The notes: generated by a model from the sequence alone, not told the origin. Positions 35,578 to 45,276 are shown, counted from the stretch's first letter. The stretch is 64,000 nucleotides of DNA from Solibacillus sp. FSL H8-0523 (GCF_038051985.1 NZ_CP150291.1:2976001-3040000), one strand, 5' to 3'. Numbers and translations: made by a program.

Positions 35578-35735
35578 AAAAAAAAACGACCTCCCATATT
35601 CATGGAAAGTCGCCGTCAAGATCTATTAAACGTAATTACTTCGGCAGGATCCCCTTTCGATTGCTGTCTTCGGAATTGTTCTCCCTCGAGCAATGTACTC
35701 TTGAATCCTGCACCTCTATCATTCGAAACGATTGA
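35578..35735 (-). ncRNA. Lysine riboswitch (L box) with terminator
   Basis: On the minus strand the conserved L-box elements appear in order: GATAGAGGTGC (from 35720), TTCAAGAGTA, then GAAAGGGGA, GCCGAAG, and TTGACGG before the expression platform. The platform is a hairpin CGACTTTCCAT/ATGGGAGGTCG (35612-35602 with 35597-35587, some G-U) followed by T9 (35586-35578). In lysine excess the terminator should form and stop transcription of the ACT-domain gene. Confidence 0.9.
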
Positions 35736-35744
35736 ATTGTCAAT

Positions 35745-35773
35745 ATATTAACGGATTACTGGTCTTTTTTCAA
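35745..35773 (-). promoter_or_regulatory. Promoter of the lysine riboswitch transcript
   Basis: On the minus strand TTGAAA (35773-35768) and TAATAT (35750-35745) are separated by 17 bp, placing the start a few bases before the aptamer. The -35 box lies within the last codons of uvrC. Confidence 0.65.
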
Positions 35774-37549
35774 TGAAATTTCCTGAAAATGTTTGAAAAT
35801 CGATTCCGCCAGTTTCGGTGGCAAACCTGCTTCTTGTAACTGTAATTCACTGGCCTCACGAATTTTTTTCACTGACCCAAAATGCTTCATCAGCTGCTGT
35901 TTGCGCTTTGGTCCTACACCTTCAATGTCATCTAGTACAGACTGAATCGCATTCGTTTGCTGTTGCTGACGTAAGAAAGTAATCGCAAAACGGTGGACCT
36001 CGTCTTGAATACGCTGCAATAAATAAAAACCATCGCTCGTACGTTTAAGTGGCACGACTTCAGGTGGGCTCCCAAATAATAACTGCGACGTATTATGCTT
36101 GTCATCCTTTGCAAGTCCGGCAATCGGTATGCTTAATCCAAGCTCATCCTCTATCACTTCGCGCGCGACTTCCATTTGCCCCTTACCACCATCAATCACA
36201 ATTAAATCAGGCAATGCTAAATTTTCACGCAACACACGTGTATAGCGACGACGAATGACTTCGGCCATCGCTCCGTAATCATCATGCTTCGCGGCCTCTC
36301 GTGTTTTATATTTACGGTACTCCTTTTTCGCTGGCTTGCCGTCTATAAACACGACCATCGCCGAAACAGGGTCAGTACCGTGCATATGGCTGTTGTCAAA
36401 CGCTTCAATACGAAGTGGGATGGGAATATCCATCGCTTGCGCTAACGCCTCACACGCACCCACTGTACGCTCCTCTTGACGTTCAATCAGTTGGAACTTC
36501 TCATGCACCGCGATATTTGCATTTTTCATCGCTAAATCAACGAGTTCTTTTTTCGTACCTCTTTTTGGAATAATGACTTTCGTGTTTAAAAGACTTTGTA
36601 AAATTGTTTCATCAATCGTATTCGGTACAAATATTTCCTTTGGTAGTAGGTGATTCGCTTGCTCATAAAAGTGACCGACAAACGTTAAAAATTCCTCTTC
36701 TGGCTCGTTATAAATCGGAAAAATTGTGACATCACGTTCGATTAACTTCCCTTGGCGTACGAAAAACACTTGCACACACATCCAGCCTTTTTCCACTGCA
36801 TAACCAAATACATCGCGATTTGTTAAATCATCCGAAACCATTTTTTGCTTTTCCATAATACTATCAATATGCGTGATTAAATCACGGAATTCTTTCGCAC
36901 GTTCAAACTCTAAATTTTCAGCTGCATCGAGCATTTTTTGTTGAAGTTCGTCCTTAATTTCGTCGACGCCACCGTTTAAAAACTTCGAAATTTGATTGAT
37001 CATATCGTCGTATACTTTTTTCTCAATATCCTTCACACACGGCGCTAAGCACTGCCCTAAATGATAGTACAAGCACACTTGGCTTGGCATCTGCGTACAT
37101 TTACGTAACGGATACAAGCGGTCTAGTAATTTTTTCGTTTCATTGGCTGCATAGGAATTCGGATAAGGTCCGAAATATTTTGCTTTATCCCTTTTAATTT
37201 TACGTGTAGTTATTAGCCTTGGATGACGTTCATTCGTTATTTTAATATATGGATACGTCTTATCATCTGTTAGTTTAATATTGTATTTCGGATCATGGAG
37301 CTTGATTAAATTTAACTCTAAAATCAGTGCTTCTAAGTCACTCGATGTCACGATATATTCAAAGTCCTCAATCTCACTCACGAGGCGTGCTGTCTTCCCA
37401 TCATGACTGCCTGTAAAATACGAACGGACACGGTTTTTCAACACCTTTGCCTTGCCGACATAAATGATGGTGCCTTGGCGGTCCTTCATCAAATAACAAC
37501 CCGGTTCATCCGGTAAAATTTCTAATTTTGCTTTAATGATTGCATTCAT
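35756..37549 (-). CDS. uvrC: Excinuclease ABC subunit C
   Basis: 597 residues. N-terminal GIY-YIG nuclease ([19 protein letters not shown], 3' incision), a Cys-rich stretch ([17 protein letters not shown]), UVR domain near 200-235 ([15 protein letters not shown]), C-terminal RNase H-like nuclease ([16 protein letters not shown], 5' incision) and helix-hairpin-helix ([18 protein letters not shown]). It works with UvrAB in nucleotide excision repair. AGGTGA 5 bases before ATG 37549; a GTG at 37558 lies inside this site. Confidence 0.97.
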   Translation of the reverse strand: MNAIIKAKLEILPDEPGCYLMKDRQGTIIYVGKAKVLKNRVRSYFTGSHDGKTARLVSEIEDFEYIVTSSDLEALILELNLIKLHDPKYNIKLTDDKTYPYIKITNERHPRLITTRKIKRDKAKYFGPYPNSYAANETKKLLDRLYPLRKCTQMPSQVCLYYHLGQCLAPCVKDIEKKVYDDMINQISKFLNGGVDEIKDELQQKMLDAAENLEFERAKEFRDLITHIDSIMEKQKMVSDDLTNRDVFGYAVEKGWMCVQVFFVRQGKLIERDVTIFPIYNEPEEEFLTFVGHFYEQANHLLPKEIFVPNTIDETILQSLLNTKVIIPKRGTKKELVDLAMKNANIAVHEKFQLIERQEERTVGACEALAQAMDIPIPLRIEAFDNSHMHGTDPVSAMVVFIDGKPAKKEYRKYKTREAAKHDDYGAMAEVIRRRYTRVLRENLALPDLIVIDGGKGQMEVAREVIEDELGLSIPIAGLAKDDKHNTSQLLFGSPPEVVPLKRTSDGFYLLQRIQDEVHRFAITFLRQQQQTNAIQSVLDDIEGVGPKRKQQLMKHFGSVKKIREASELQLQEAGLPPKLAESIFKHFQEISLKKDQ

Positions 37550-37604
37550 GCTCTTCACCTATTTACTGTGTCGTTACTAGTAGTGTACCCGATTCAACGA
37601 CAAG

Positions 37605-37637
37605 AAAAAAGCCGTACACCTTGGTAGGCATACGGCT
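37605..37637 (-). terminator. Terminator of trxA
   Basis: AGCCGTA (37610-37616) pairs with TACGGCT (37631-37637), and T6 follows on the minus strand. Confidence 0.8.
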
Positions 37638-37649
37638 CGTTCATGGATC

Positions 37650-37964
37650 TTATTTGTTGTCGTTAATGAAGTCGATTAACGCTTCTTTAGGCATGAAGCC
37701 AGCTGTTTTTGCTTTTACTTCGCCATCTACGAATAATAGTAATGATGGGATAGACATGATTTGGTATTCAGCAGCAGTAACTTGGTTGTTATCCACATCA
37801 ACTTTAACGATTTTAACGTCGTTACCGATTTCTGCGTCTAATTCTTCAAGAACTGGAGCGATCATTTTACATGGACCACACCATGCAGCCCAAAAGTCTA
37901 CTAAAACTACACCATTTGAAATTTCTTGTCCGAAAGTTTGATCTGTACCGTGTACAATTGCCAT
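37650..37964 (-). CDS. trxA: Thioredoxin
   Basis: 104 residues, one thioredoxin fold. Active site WCGPCK with Cys29 and Cys32, the cis-proline segment SIPSLLLF, and the Asp of VLVDFWA. It reduces disulfides in the cytosol with thioredoxin reductase. AAGGAGG ribosome site. Separate from uvrC through a terminator. Confidence 0.97.
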   Translation of the reverse strand: MAIVHGTDQTFGQEISNGVVLVDFWAAWCGPCKMIAPVLEELDAEIGNDVKIVKVDVDNNQVTAAEYQIMSIPSLLLFVDGEVKAKTAGFMPKEALIDFINDNK

Positions 37965-38219
37965 ATTAAAATAGCCTCCTTAATTACAATATGCATGTAG
38001 TATAGCATGATTTGGCAATTATAAAATAATAAAATGCTCGCGGAAATTGGATATACGGTGAAATGTTGGAAACCGGAAGATTAAAATGCTATTTCTTCTA
38101 TCATTTTAGTCAAGATAATGGTCTTTTATACAATTGATTGGGGTAAACAAAACGTAGCTTTTCTTCTTTAAAAAAGTAGAGTAAGCTAGAGTACAGAGTA
38201 GATAAAGGAGGTATTTCCA

Positions 38220-39257
38220 TTGATTACAATCAATAAAGAACGCGTGCTTCAAATCGCAAAGGACTTACTACAGCAACATAGCCCTACTGGTTATTGCCAT
38301 GAAATTATGGATACAATTGAACAGTACGTTTTGAAAACAGGCTATGCGTTTGAACGCACATTAAAAGGTGGCGGCATCATTTCCATCCCTGGTGCAAACG
38401 AAGGCAAGGTAATTGGTCTTTCTGCGCATGTGGATACATTAGGGGCTATGGTTCGCTCGATTACTAGTCACGGTACATTAAAATTCACGCTGTTAGGTGG
38501 ACCACTTGTGCCAACTTGGGACGGTGAATATGTATTTGTTCGTACACGAGACGGCAGAACGTATAGCGGTACGATTTTAAGCACAAGCCCTTCAGTACAC
38601 GTATTCGAAGACAGCAAATCTAAAAAACGAGAACCGCAATTTATGGAAGTGCGTCTTGATGAAAAAGTAAAAACAAAAGACGATGTATTAAAGCTTGGCA
38701 TTGGTGTTGGTGATTTTATTTTTATCGACCCGAAAACAACGGTCACAGAAAGCGGCTTTTTAAAGTCTCGTTTCATTGATGATAAAGGAAGTGTTGCGGT
38801 ATTATTAGCGCTACTTGAAATCATGAAAGCGGAAAATATCGTACCTGCTTATCCCGTGAAAATTGTCATTTCAAATTATGAAGAGGTTGGGCATGGTTCA
38901 TCGCATATCCCTACTGATATTACGGAATACATTTCTGTGGATATGGGCTGTATCGGGGACGATTTAAGCTGTACGGAATATGATGTTTCGATTTGCGCGA
39001 AGGATTCAAGTGGTCCATATGATTACGAAATGACATCAACGTTTATTGAACTCGCGAAAGAAAACAATCTGCAATACGCGGTCGATATTTATCCGATGTA
39101 CAGCTCGGATACAAGTGCTGCCTTGCGTGGGGGTAATAATATCAAGGGTGCGTTAATCGGACCTGGTGTACACGCCTCACACGGCATGGAACGTACACAT
39201 TATGAAGCGTTAGAAAATACGATGAAATTGATTTATCTTTACATTACGAAAAAATAA
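38220..39257 (+). CDS. M42-family aminopeptidase/glucanase-like metallopeptidase
   Basis: 345 residues. Binuclear zinc or cobalt enzyme: SAHVDTLGAMV (first metal His-x-Asp), DDKGSVAVLLALLE (bridging Asp), NYEEVGHGSS (catalytic Glu pair), SVDMGC and GPGVHASHGMERTH (last His) are all there. Cytosolic tetrahedral aminopeptidase of the PepA/FrvX/YsdC type that trims short peptides. TTG start 7 bases after AAAGGAGGT. Single gene. Confidence 0.92.
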   Translation: MITINKERVLQIAKDLLQQHSPTGYCHEIMDTIEQYVLKTGYAFERTLKGGGIISIPGANEGKVIGLSAHVDTLGAMVRSITSHGTLKFTLLGGPLVPTWDGEYVFVRTRDGRTYSGTILSTSPSVHVFEDSKSKKREPQFMEVRLDEKVKTKDDVLKLGIGVGDFIFIDPKTTVTESGFLKSRFIDDKGSVAVLLALLEIMKAENIVPAYPVKIVISNYEEVGHGSSHIPTDITEYISVDMGCIGDDLSCTEYDVSICAKDSSGPYDYEMTSTFIELAKENNLQYAVDIYPMYSSDTSAALRGGNNIKGALIGPGVHASHGMERTHYEALENTMKLIYLYITKK

Positions 39258-39267
39258 ACGCAAAAAC

Positions 39268-39304
39268 AGCACTGTCCGAGAAGTGTTACTTTTCAGACAG
39301 TGCT
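39268..39304 (+). terminator. Terminator-like hairpin after the M42 gene
   Basis: AGCACTGTC (39268-39276) pairs perfectly with GACAGTGCT (39296-39304), with an inner AAGT/ACTT. Few T follow. Confidence 0.7.
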
Positions 39305-39317
39305 TTACTCATGTATT

Positions 39318-39418
39318 CATGATCCGCGGTGACACGTGGTCGAAAGTAAGACGAATGCTAAGATCGTCAAATCCTGTGACAACGCATTCATGACCAGCAT
39401 CGTGTTGGCCTCCATCGC
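39318..39418. repeat. Candidate structured intergenic element
   Basis: A non-coding stretch between two terminators with nested pairing: GGTC (39338-39341) with GACC (39392-39395), GAATGC (39353-39358) with GCATTC (39384-39389), and GTCA (39366-39369) with TGAC (39377-39380). No frame or ribosome site. Either a structured RNA or a dispersed repeat; one copy only in this window. Confidence 0.4.
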
Positions 39419-39420
39419 GC

Positions 39421-39467
39421 AAAACGGGATTGACCAGAAGGCTTTCTGGTCAATCCCGTTTTTTTTA
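39421..39467. terminator. Strong terminator between M42 gene and etfA
   Basis: AAAACGGGATTGACCAGAA (39421-39439) pairs fully with 39444-39462, followed by T4 more on the plus strand; it overlaps the etfA stop codon. Confidence 0.92.
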
Positions 39468-40442
39468 TGCGTTTACTTTTAACGCTTTGAATTCTTCGAT
39501 TAGAAGTGGTACTACTTCAAATAAATCGCCTACAATACCGTAGTCTGCTACTTTGAAGATGTTTGCTTCTGGATCTTTGTTGATCGCGACGATTACTTTT
39601 GAATTCGACATCCCTGCTAAATGCTGGATTGCGCCAGAAATACCAGCAGCGATGTATAGGTCAGGTGTAACAACCTTACCTGTTTGACCAATTTGTAATG
39701 AGTAATCGCAATATTCCGCGTCACATGCACCACGAGATGCACCAACTGCACCGCCTAGTAAATTCGCAAGCTCTTTTAATGGCTCGAAACCTTCTTCTGA
39801 TTTCACACCACGACCACCTGCTACTACAACTTTCGCTTCAGAAAGGTCTACACCTTCTGTAGATTTACGAACAACCTCTTTAATGATTGTACGTAAGTTT
39901 GTGATGTCTACAGTAACAGCTGATACATCACCAGAACGAGATGCATTTTTTTCTAACGGTGCGATGTTGTTCGGACGGATTGTTGCGAAAACTACGCCGT
40001 CTTTCACTTTTACTTTTTCAAACGCTTTACCAGAGTAGATTGGGCGAATGAATACCGTAGCATCACCAGCGCCTTCGATTTCTGTTACGTCTGAAATTAA
40101 ACCAGATTTTAAGCGAGACGCGATTTTTGGCGATAAGTCTTTACCTAAAGACGTATGACCAAACACGATTGCTTCTGGATTTTCTTGTTCAACGACAGCT
40201 AAAATTGCTTGGCTGAAACCGTCAGATGTATAATTTTTTAAGTGTGGGTGCTCCACAGTCACAACGCGGCTTGCACCGTATGCGATTAGCTCCTGCGCTA
40301 AACCTGCCACAGCATCCCCTACTAATAATCCTACTACTTCACCGCCATCAGCGATTTGTGTACCTGCTGCAATTGCTTCGAATGAAACGTTACGTAAGCT
40401 TCCTTCACGAACCTCACCTAACACTAAAACTTTCTTTGACAT
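39465..40442 (-). CDS. etfA: Electron transfer flavoprotein alpha subunit
   Basis: 325 residues. N-terminal domain I, then C-terminal FAD domain with [34 protein letters not shown] and [16 protein letters not shown]. With EtfB it takes electrons from acyl-CoA dehydrogenases in fatty-acid oxidation and passes them to the quinone pool. GGAGGG ribosome site; last gene of fadR-fadB-etfB-etfA, in B. subtilis order. Confidence 0.96.
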   Translation of the reverse strand: MSKKVLVLGEVREGSLRNVSFEAIAAGTQIADGGEVVGLLVGDAVAGLAQELIAYGASRVVTVEHPHLKNYTSDGFSQAILAVVEQENPEAIVFGHTSLGKDLSPKIASRLKSGLISDVTEIEGAGDATVFIRPIYSGKAFEKVKVKDGVVFATIRPNNIAPLEKNASRSGDVSAVTVDITNLRTIIKEVVRKSTEGVDLSEAKVVVAGGRGVKSEEGFEPLKELANLLGGAVGASRGACDAEYCDYSLQIGQTGKVVTPDLYIAAGISGAIQHLAGMSNSKVIVAINKDPEANIFKVADYGIVGDLFEVVPLLIEEFKALKVNA

Positions 40443-40498
40443 GAATATCCCTCCATTACCATCTTCGTAAAACTTCGATTTATTTTCGTTTTCAATGA

Positions 40499-41272
40499 TT
40501 AAACAACTTTTGCTTCGTTGTGTAATAAGCTAACTAATTCTTTTACCTGATCCGTTAGGTCACCTGATAACACACGACCAGCTGCTTTTTGCGGTGGTAA
40601 ATAAATTTCAACCGTTTCTAGTTTTACTTCAACATCATCTTCATCGATATCTAAATCATCTAGCTCAAGTTCTTCAAGCGGCTTTTTCTTTGCCTTCATG
40701 ATACCCGGTAAAGATGGGTATCGTGGCTCGTTTAACCCTTGTTGAGCAGTTACTAATAATGGTAAAGATGTTTCTAACACCTCAGAGTCACCTTCGATAT
40801 CACGAACAATTTTCACATTAGTTCCATCAATTTCAAGTGAAGTAATTGTTGTTACGTAGTTAATGCCTAAAAGGTCTGCTAAGCGAGGACCTACTTGGCC
40901 TGAACCACCATCGATTGCCACGTTACCTGCTAAAATTAAATCTGCTTCTTTGTCTTTTAAATATTCTGCTAGAATGTAAGCTGCAGTATATTGATCTAAC
41001 TCATCTAAATCATCTTCTGTATTAATTAAAACTGCTTCATCAGCGCCCATTGCTAGAGCTGTACGTAGTTGCTTTTCAGCATCTTCGCCACCGATTGTTA
41101 CAACTGTTACTTTACCGCCTAATGCGTCACGCTTTTGGATTGCTTCTTCAATCGCATACTCATCGTATGGGTTGATGATGAATTCAGCACCATCTTCTTG
41201 AATTTTACCGCCTGAAACGACGATTTTTTCTTCTGTGTCAAAAGTACGCTTTACTAATACATAAATATTCAT
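40499..41272 (-). CDS. etfB: Electron transfer flavoprotein beta subunit
   Basis: 257 residues. Signature AALAMGADEAVLI-like segment (LRTALAMGADEAVLI), the AMP-binding DLILAGNVAIDGGSGQVGPRLA, and the LPLLVTAQQGLNEPRYPSLPGI recognition loop. Partner of EtfA. GGAGGT ribosome site. Confidence 0.96.
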   Translation of the reverse strand: MNIYVLVKRTFDTEEKIVVSGGKIQEDGAEFIINPYDEYAIEEAIQKRDALGGKVTVVTIGGEDAEKQLRTALAMGADEAVLINTEDDLDELDQYTAAYILAEYLKDKEADLILAGNVAIDGGSGQVGPRLADLLGINYVTTITSLEIDGTNVKIVRDIEGDSEVLETSLPLLVTAQQGLNEPRYPSLPGIMKAKKKPLEELELDDLDIDEDDVEVKLETVEIYLPPQKAAGRVLSGDLTDQVKELVSLLHNEAKVV

Positions 41273-41319
41273 AATCTAGACCTCCTAAAAGCTTTTAATT
41301 TAATCCCGTTTACACGGTT

Positions 41320-42093
41320 TTATTTACCTGTAAATACTGGTTCACGTTTTTCGATAAATGCTTGAATGCCTTCTTTTGCGTCACGAGATACGAATACTTC
41401 ACCAAAGCTATTTGCTTCAGCAGCAACCCCGTTATAGAATGACGGTGATTTTCCATATTGTAGCATTTGAATGGCAGCTTTTAAAGCGATTGGAGACTTT
41501 TTCGCGATTTTTTTCGCGATGTTTAGCGTCTCAGGTAATAGGTCTTCATCAGAGAATGCACGGTTTGCTAATCCCCATTGAACCGCTTCTGCACCTGAAA
41601 TTGGATCGCTTGTAAACATCATCTCCGCTGCTTTTGCTACCCCTACATAGCGTGGTAAACGCTGTGTACCAGCAAAGCCTGGAATAATGCCTAGTGAAAG
41701 CTCCGGTAAGCCTAGTTTCGCTTTTTCTGTTACGAAACGCATATGGCATCCCATCGCAAGCTCTAATCCGCCACCTAATGCTGCACCATGAATCGCTGCG
41801 ATGACTGGCTTTGAAAAGCTTTCAAGTCGTTCGAATACGTCTTGACCGTTTTTCGCTAAGCCGGCAAACTCTTCGCCTGACTGTACGCTTGTAAATTCTT
41901 TAATGTCCGCACCGGCAGAGAAAAATCGTCCCTCTCCGTGAATGACAATCACGCGTACCGCATCATCATGTTCTACAGCGTCTAATAATGCATTGACGTC
42001 TTGGATTAAACCTTGTGATAGCGCATTTGCTGGTGGTCTTGAAATTGTAGCGATTGCTACATTTTCTTCTACTGTCCAACTTAGAAACTCCAT
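41320..42093 (-). CDS. fadB: Enoyl-CoA hydratase (FadB)
   Basis: 257 residues, crotonase fold. [14 protein letters not shown] and [16 protein letters not shown] build the oxyanion hole and catalytic region; [20 protein letters not shown] follows. It hydrates trans-2-enoyl-CoA in beta-oxidation. Ribosome site near GGGGAA. Same operon place as B. subtilis fadB (ysiB), between fadR and etfB. Confidence 0.94.
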   Translation of the reverse strand: MEFLSWTVEENVAIATISRPPANALSQGLIQDVNALLDAVEHDDAVRVIVIHGEGRFFSAGADIKEFTSVQSGEEFAGLAKNGQDVFERLESFSKPVIAAIHGAALGGGLELAMGCHMRFVTEKAKLGLPELSLGIIPGFAGTQRLPRYVGVAKAAEMMFTSDPISGAEAVQWGLANRAFSDEDLLPETLNIAKKIAKKSPIALKAAIQMLQYGKSPSFYNGVAAEANSFGEVFVSRDAKEGIQAFIEKREPVFTGK

Positions 42094-42109
42094 TTCCCCA
42101 CATCCCCTT

Positions 42110-42691
42110 TTATGCTTTTAGAGCATTTAACAATAATGCTTGTATTTTTGGAGCCTGTTCCATTAAGTCATAGCGATATTCATTGATTACCCATGTTGTC
42201 GTAATTTCGTCAATTGTTCCAAAGACCATTTGACGGGCAATACGCACATCCATCGTTGGATTGAATTCCCCATTTAGCATACCTTCGATGATAATTTGAT
42301 CCAACAAAATTAAATATTCTTTTAGAATAGCGTTAATTTTCGATCTAATTTCTTTATTCGACTGCCTTAATTCCAATTGAGTAACCGTTGCTAGATGGCG
42401 ATCACTCGATAAAACATGAAAATGGTTTTCAATCATTTTGCTTAACTTATCGGAAGAAGAATCTCCACTTTTTATTATAGCCTGTAAATTCTCTACGAAA
42501 ATACCCATTTTTTCCTGAAACACAGAAATTAAAATATCTTCTTTGTTTTTAAAATATAAATAGATTGTTCCATCAGCTACGCCAGCCTGTTTTGCAATTT
42601 TGGATACTTGAGCTTGATGATAGCCATTTTCCGAGATTGCAATGACTGCAGCATCTACTATTTGCATATACTTGGGTTTATTTCGTTTCAA
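42110..42691 (-). CDS. fadR: TetR-family fatty-acid regulator FadR
   Basis: About 193 residues, closely like B. subtilis FadR (YsiA): [40 protein letters not shown] with the complete HTH, and [17 protein letters not shown]. It represses beta-oxidation genes and is released by long-chain acyl-CoA. GGTGGTGAG lies 4 bases before TTG 42691, giving MKRNKPKYM as in relatives; the upstream ATG at 42736 falls in the operator. A FadR box covers its own promoter, so it autoregulates. Confidence 0.94.
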   Translation of the reverse strand: MKRNKPKYMQIVDAAVIAISENGYHQAQVSKIAKQAGVADGTIYLYFKNKEDILISVFQEKMGIFVENLQAIIKSGDSSSDKLSKMIENHFHVLSSDRHLATVTQLELRQSNKEIRSKINAILKEYLILLDQIIIEGMLNGEFNPTMDVRIARQMVFGTIDEITTTWVINEYRYDLMEQAPKIQALLLNALKA

Positions 42692-42714
42692 GTTGCTCAC
42701 CACCAAAAAAAAAT

Positions 42715-42775
42715 GAAAACATGAATGACCATTCATTCATGTTTTCATAATATAGTTTCTAGAACTTTCTGTCAA
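42715..42775 (-). promoter_or_regulatory. fadR promoter with FadR operator
   Basis: On the minus strand TTGACA (42775-42770) and TATTAT (42752-42747) are 17 bp apart. Immediately downstream lies a perfect 14-bp inverted repeat with 4-base centre (42715-42746), containing TGAATGA..TCATTCA, which is the FadR box. The operator covers the transcription start, giving an internal, FadR-repressed promoter for fadR-fadB-etfBA inside the lcfA cluster. Confidence 0.85.
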
Positions 42776-42789
42776 TAGTTCGCGCTGGT

Positions 42790-44481
42790 TTATTTTGCTT
42801 CTTGCGCCACCATTTTTTGTTTTTCTTCATCCACTAATGTACGACGTAAAATTTTACCTACCGCTGTTTTTGGTAGTTCTTTACGGAAGTCATAGAAGCG
42901 CGGTACTTTGTAGGCAGCTAAGTTTTGACGGCAGAATTCATTTAATTCTTTTTCCGTAACGGTTTTTCCTTCTTTTAAAACGATATACGCCTTCACCGTT
43001 TCGCCGCGGTATGGGTCAGGAATCCCCGCTACAACACATTCTTGAATGGCTTCATGCTCATATAAAATTTCTTCCACTTCACGTGGATAAATATTAAAGC
43101 CACCTGCAATAATCATATCTTTTTTACGGTCAACTACGTAGAAGTAACCGTTTTCATCCATGTACCCTAAGTCACCTGTTAAGAACCAGCCGTCATTGAA
43201 TGTCATCGCTGTATCTTCTGGGCGATTCCAGTAGCCCTTCATGACTTGTGGCCCTTTGATTGCGATTTCGCCTACTTCACCAGGTGGTAAAATTTCAGAT
43301 TCGCCTGAACGTAAGATGACTGAATCTGTATTCGGCCATGGTAAACCGATTGAACCGTTAATACGATTATCCCAAATAGGGTTTGCGTGCGTTACCGGTG
43401 ATGTCTCTGTTAAGCCATAACCTTCTACGACGCGACCACCCGAAATCTCTTCGAACTTTTCTTGTACTTCAAGCGGTAATGGCGCAGAACCACTTAAACA
43501 CGCTTTGATTGTTGAAAGATCATATTTTTTTAGATCTGGGTGATTTAACAGCCCGATATACATCGTTGGCGCACCCGGGAATAGTGTTGGCTTTTGCTTA
43601 TCGATTGTTTTTAATGCTTGCTCTGCATCAAATTTCGGTAATAATACCATCTTCCCTTGTTGCATTACTGACAGGATCAATACCGTTGTCATGCCGTATA
43701 CATGGAAGAACGGTAAAATACCTAAAATCGTTTCTTCCCCTTTATTACATTTATACATCCAAGCGTCACACATCATTGTGTTTGCGATTAAGTTTTTATG
43801 TGTTAACATAACACCTTTCGGGAAGCCTGTTGTACCGCCCGTATACTGTAGTAGCGCTAAATCATTTTCAAAATCAAAATCTAGCGGAATATCCGAAGCT
43901 GTTGTGGATTTCATAATTTCTGTGAATAAATGGTTAGTCCCACTATGCTCGACTTTTACACTAAAGCCATATTGTTTCTTTTGAATAAATGGATACACTA
44001 AGTTTTTCGGGAACGGTAAATAGTCTTTAATGCCCGTTACAATCACGTTTTCAAGATTCGTCTCTTTAATAATTTTCATAGCACGTGGATATAAAATATC
44101 CATTACTAAAATTACTTTCGCACCGGAATCAGCCATTTGGTATTGCAATTCACGCTCTGTATAAAGTGGATTCGTTTGAACAACAATCCCACCCGCATAC
44201 ATCGTACCATAGTAAGCGATTACTGCTTGTGGACAGTTTGGTAACATGACTGCTACACGATCGCCCTTCTCCACCCCTAGAGAACGCAAATAATTCGCAA
44301 ATTTTAGTGCCGATTGATGTAGCTCTTTGTACGTCATTTCTTTCCCCATGAAATGTAGCCCGACTTTGTCCGGTACGTCTTGTGCAGCCTCCGTCAAAAA
44401 TTGTTGCACCGGAATTTGCGGAAAATCCAACGTATGCGGAATTCCCTCCGGATAACTAGAAAGCCAAACTTTTTCTGTCAT
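42790..44481 (-). CDS. lcfA: Long-chain fatty-acid-CoA ligase
   Basis: 563 residues, ANL-superfamily adenylating enzyme. P-loop-like YTGGTTGFPKGVMLTH (about 213-228), GYGLTETSP, and the C-terminal hinge VDRKKDMIIAGGFNIYPREVE, with the catalytic lysine in AVGKILRR. It activates fatty acids to acyl-CoA at the start of beta-oxidation. AAGGGGAG ribosome site. First gene of the lcfA-fadR-fadB-etfB-etfA block. Confidence 0.95.
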   Translation of the reverse strand: MTEKVWLSSYPEGIPHTLDFPQIPVQQFLTEAAQDVPDKVGLHFMGKEMTYKELHQSALKFANYLRSLGVEKGDRVAVMLPNCPQAVIAYYGTMYAGGIVVQTNPLYTERELQYQMADSGAKVILVMDILYPRAMKIIKETNLENVIVTGIKDYLPFPKNLVYPFIQKKQYGFSVKVEHSGTNHLFTEIMKSTTASDIPLDFDFENDLALLQYTGGTTGFPKGVMLTHKNLIANTMMCDAWMYKCNKGEETILGILPFFHVYGMTTVLILSVMQQGKMVLLPKFDAEQALKTIDKQKPTLFPGAPTMYIGLLNHPDLKKYDLSTIKACLSGSAPLPLEVQEKFEEISGGRVVEGYGLTETSPVTHANPIWDNRINGSIGLPWPNTDSVILRSGESEILPPGEVGEIAIKGPQVMKGYWNRPEDTAMTFNDGWFLTGDLGYMDENGYFYVVDRKKDMIIAGGFNIYPREVEEILYEHEAIQECVVAGIPDPYRGETVKAYIVLKEGKTVTEKELNEFCRQNLAAYKVPRFYDFRKELPKTAVGKILRRTLVDEEKQKMVAQEAK

Positions 44482-44523
44482 AAACCTTCTCCCCTTTGCT
44501 AAAAAGCCTTATTCGTTTCCATT

Positions 44524-44552
44524 AGTATAATTAAAAAAGGAAATTCTTTCAA
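44524..44552 (-). promoter_or_regulatory. lcfA promoter
   Basis: On the minus strand TTGAAA (44552-44547) and TATACT (44529-44524) with a 17-bp spacer, about 43 bp before the lcfA ATG. No FadR box was seen overlapping it. The rest of 44553-44733 shows no gene. Confidence 0.7.
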
Positions 44553-44733
44553 ACTATTTAGTTCGAATTTTCTTTTATTTTCTCGTTAATTCACGATTTC
44601 TCTTAGTTAATGTTATGATTTTTATAACAATCTCATACATGATAATCGAAAAATCTTATATTAACTTTCAATATATGTTTTTGTAGGAAAGTAAAAAATA
44701 TTTTTTAAAATGTTACTTTTTACGTATAAAAAA

Positions 44734-44763
44734 AGCAGACAAACCATTCCTCGTTTGTCTGCT
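44734..44763 (-). terminator. Terminator of the yshE transcript
   Basis: AGCAGACAAAC (44734-44744) pairs perfectly with GTTTGTCTGCT (44753-44763), followed on the minus strand by T-rich sequence. Confidence 0.88.
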
Positions 44764-44770
44764 GCTGCAT

Positions 44771-44851
44771 TTAAATTGTTGCCATATAATAAATTCCTAC
44801 TGCAAGGAACACTACACATACGACTAATAAAATTTTCGATAAAGTTTCCAT
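44771..44851 (-). CDS. Small membrane peptide (26 aa) downstream of yshE
   Basis: METLSKILLVVCVVFLAVGI then YYMATI: one hydrophobic helix with a short charged N-terminus. AGGGAG stands 7 bases before ATG and overlaps the end of yshE (11-bp gap), and a terminator follows the stop. These features together support a translated small protein. Function unknown. Confidence 0.6.
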   Translation of the reverse strand: METLSKILLVVCVVFLAVGIYYMATI

Positions 44852-44862
44852 CACTTGTCTCC

Positions 44863-45276
44863 CTAAGATATACTTGCCCCAATTACAAATGATAATCCTA
44901 ATGAAATCGTAAATGAAATAAATCCGACAGAACGATTGTCTGCTGCAATTTCCTCATCAACATTGAATTTCGGAGTTAAAAATTCAAACAATAAATAGGC
45001 AAAAATTAATAAGATAAAGCCGTACAGTCCCCAACCGAGCATTTCTACAAAGGATGTATGCTGTTGGATGGAATATCTGAAAATGTTGCACACTCCGAGG
45101 ATTTTACCGCCTGTCGCTAATGCAACGGCCAAATTCCCTTTTTTAATTTCTTCCCAGTTTTTATATTTCGTCACGATTTCAAATAAAATCATCGAGACAA
45201 ATAAACAAAGAACTACTACGCTAAAATAGCCTGCCGTTTCAACGAGAGGATGGTGCCAAAAGTTTGAACCTAGCAA
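44863..45276 (-). CDS. yshE: DUF350 membrane protein (YshE)
   Basis: 137 residues, four membrane helices arranged as two DUF350-type helix pairs (KGNLAVALATGGKILGVCN is the family's conserved stretch). Placed between mutS2 and lcfA as yshE in B. subtilis. TTG start with AAGGGGG 8 bases away. The role is unknown. Confidence 0.85.
   Translation of the reverse strand: MLGSNFWHHPLVETAGYFSVVVLCLFVSMILFEIVTKYKNWEEIKKGNLAVALATGGKILGVCNIFRYSIQQHTSFVEMLGWGLYGFILLIFAYLLFEFLTPKFNVDEEIAADNRSVGFISFTISLGLSFVIGASIS

Noticed and set aside
37540-37941. 133-codon plus-strand frame
   Set aside because: Antisense to trxA and its terminator, without family features.
44482-44733. Search for a second FadR operator before lcfA
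   Set aside because: No TGAATGA/TCATTCA pair found in this interval.
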